Source: CAG-390 sp045644325 (lineage in GTDB: Bacteria > Bacillota > Clostridia > Oscillospirales > CAG-272). Taken from it: a stretch of DNA of 49,354 bases. This document shows, in pieces, positions 48,872 to 49,354 of this stretch. Location of the stretch: contig JAZRGT010000054.1 in assembly GCA_045644325.1 (NCBI GenBank), forward strand, positions 1-49,354, read 5' to 3'. A program made the translations under genes and the position numbers. Positions within the stretch are counted from its first letter, which is position 1. Every line of letters starts with the position of its first letter. The notes under the pieces were generated by a model, which worked only from the letters and a program-made list of their open reading frames with translations, searched no databases and was not told the DNA's origin.

Positions 48872-49354
48872 ATGGAACGTATTCACGATATGATAATAAT
48901 CGGCGGCGGGCCTGCGGGGTACACGGCGGCGCTTTATGCGGCGCGCGCGGGGCTTGGCGCCCTCGTTATAGAAAGAATGTCGGCGGGCGGTCAGATGGCT
49001 GTCACCGACACGATAGATAATTATTCCGGCTTCAGCGAAGGCATCCCCGGCTGGGAGCTCGGTATGAAGATGCAGGCGGGCGCGGAACGCTTCGGTGCCG
49101 TTACGAAATACGGCGAGGTCGTCTCCGCCGAGCTTGAGGGTAATATTAAAAAGGTAAAAACTTCATCGGACGAGTTTGGGGCGCGCACGGTTGTGATCGC
49201 GACGGGCGCGAATCCACGCGAACTCGGCATTGAGAGGGAAGAGGAGTTCGTCAGCCGCGGCGTTCACTACTGCGCGCACTGCGACGGAAGATTTTATAAA
49301 AACAAGGTGGTTGCCGTTGTCGGCGGCGGTAATTCCGCGCTTGAAGATGCGCTT
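48872..49354 (+). CDS. trxB: thioredoxin reductase, 3' end outside window
   Basis: Passes electrons from NADPH through FAD to thioredoxin. The visible 161 residues show the FAD motif DMIIIGGGPAGYTAALYAAR, GGQMAVTDTIDNYSGF, VIATGANPRELG, the redox-active HYCAHCDG (CxxC, with His where CATC is usual) and the beginning of the NADPH motif VVGGGNSALED. The start at 48872 follows AAAGCGAGAATTAAA. The gene is cut by the window edge. It complements trxA at 42211. Confidence 0.92.
   Translation, partial: MERIHDMIIIGGGPAGYTAALYAARAGLGALVIERMSAGGQMAVTDTIDNYSGFSEGIPGWELGMKMQAGAERFGAVTKYGEVVSAELEGNIKKVKTSSDEFGARTVVIATGANPRELGIEREEEFVSRGVHYCAHCDGRFYKNKVVAVVGGGNSALEDAL

Overview
The window looks like a chromosomal segment of an uncultured anaerobic Firmicute, probably a gut clostridium of the Oscillospirales/Christensenellales type. 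The evidence is the remA-rpoZ-priA-def order, strong AGGAGG ribosome binding sites, near-consensus sigma-A promoters (TTGACA, 17 nt, TATAAT), a rubredoxin-fused flavodiiron protein, an rnfCDGEA-type operon, and many secreted or lipid-anchored proteins with Thr/Glu/Pro-rich linkers. No rRNA, tRNA, CRISPR array, prophage or classical insertion sequence was recognised.

Layout. 1-456 holds hairpin-rich repeats. 457-5103 (minus) is a housekeeping run: yicC, remA, rpoZ, priA, def. 5442-8323 (plus) has efp, a CD1247-like protein with a Cys/Asp tail, a membrane protein and an FAD oxidoreductase. About 8788-9225 is an orphan structured non-coding RNA, followed by the flavodiiron-rubredoxin gene. 10832-11622 is a divergent SLOG/XRE pair around a palindromic operator. 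11791-21012 is mixed metabolism: two PHP hydrolases, a YhhN protein, a ketopantoate reductase-like protein, a sialidase-like protein, a metallophosphoesterase and a MATE transporter, with a large imperfect palindrome at 18966-19520. 21191-28530 is a tandem array of five paralogous secreted surface proteins, two carrying SGNH hydrolase domains, that grew by duplication of a two-gene unit. 28643-29437 is a TIM-barrel isomerase.

30851-38995 (minus) is a membrane redox operon: a duplicated-domain lipoprotein, ApbE flavin transferase, RnfC, RnfD, RnfG, RnfE, RnfA, a NusG-II protein and a Gx/HepI protein. RnfB is absent. All four cysteines that normally hold the intramembrane [2Fe-2S] cluster between RnfA and RnfE are replaced by Gly/Ala. 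With ApbE and an unusual lipoprotein beside it, this suggests a reduced Rnf-like flavin relay carrying electrons outward, not the textbook ferredoxin:NAD+ Rnf.

Interleaved with this part are three copies of a compact locus (29491-29831, 40033-40452, 41747-42092) that I read as a type I toxin-antitoxin family. Each encodes a ~30-residue hydrophobic peptide ending in lysines and carries two convergent consensus promoters, a bidirectional terminator, a covarying 5' hairpin and a second stem-loop shared by both RNAs. Two copies flank an XRE regulator in inverted orientation.

The right end has a CBAH-type Ntn hydrolase, thioredoxin, a Crp/Fnr regulator, an ECF sigma/anti-sigma pair, a blaI-blaR1-like sensor operon with an almost perfect operator palindrome, and the start of trxB. 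Intergenic spaces are crowded with repeat families, including arrays of mini-hairpins separated by array-specific spacers.
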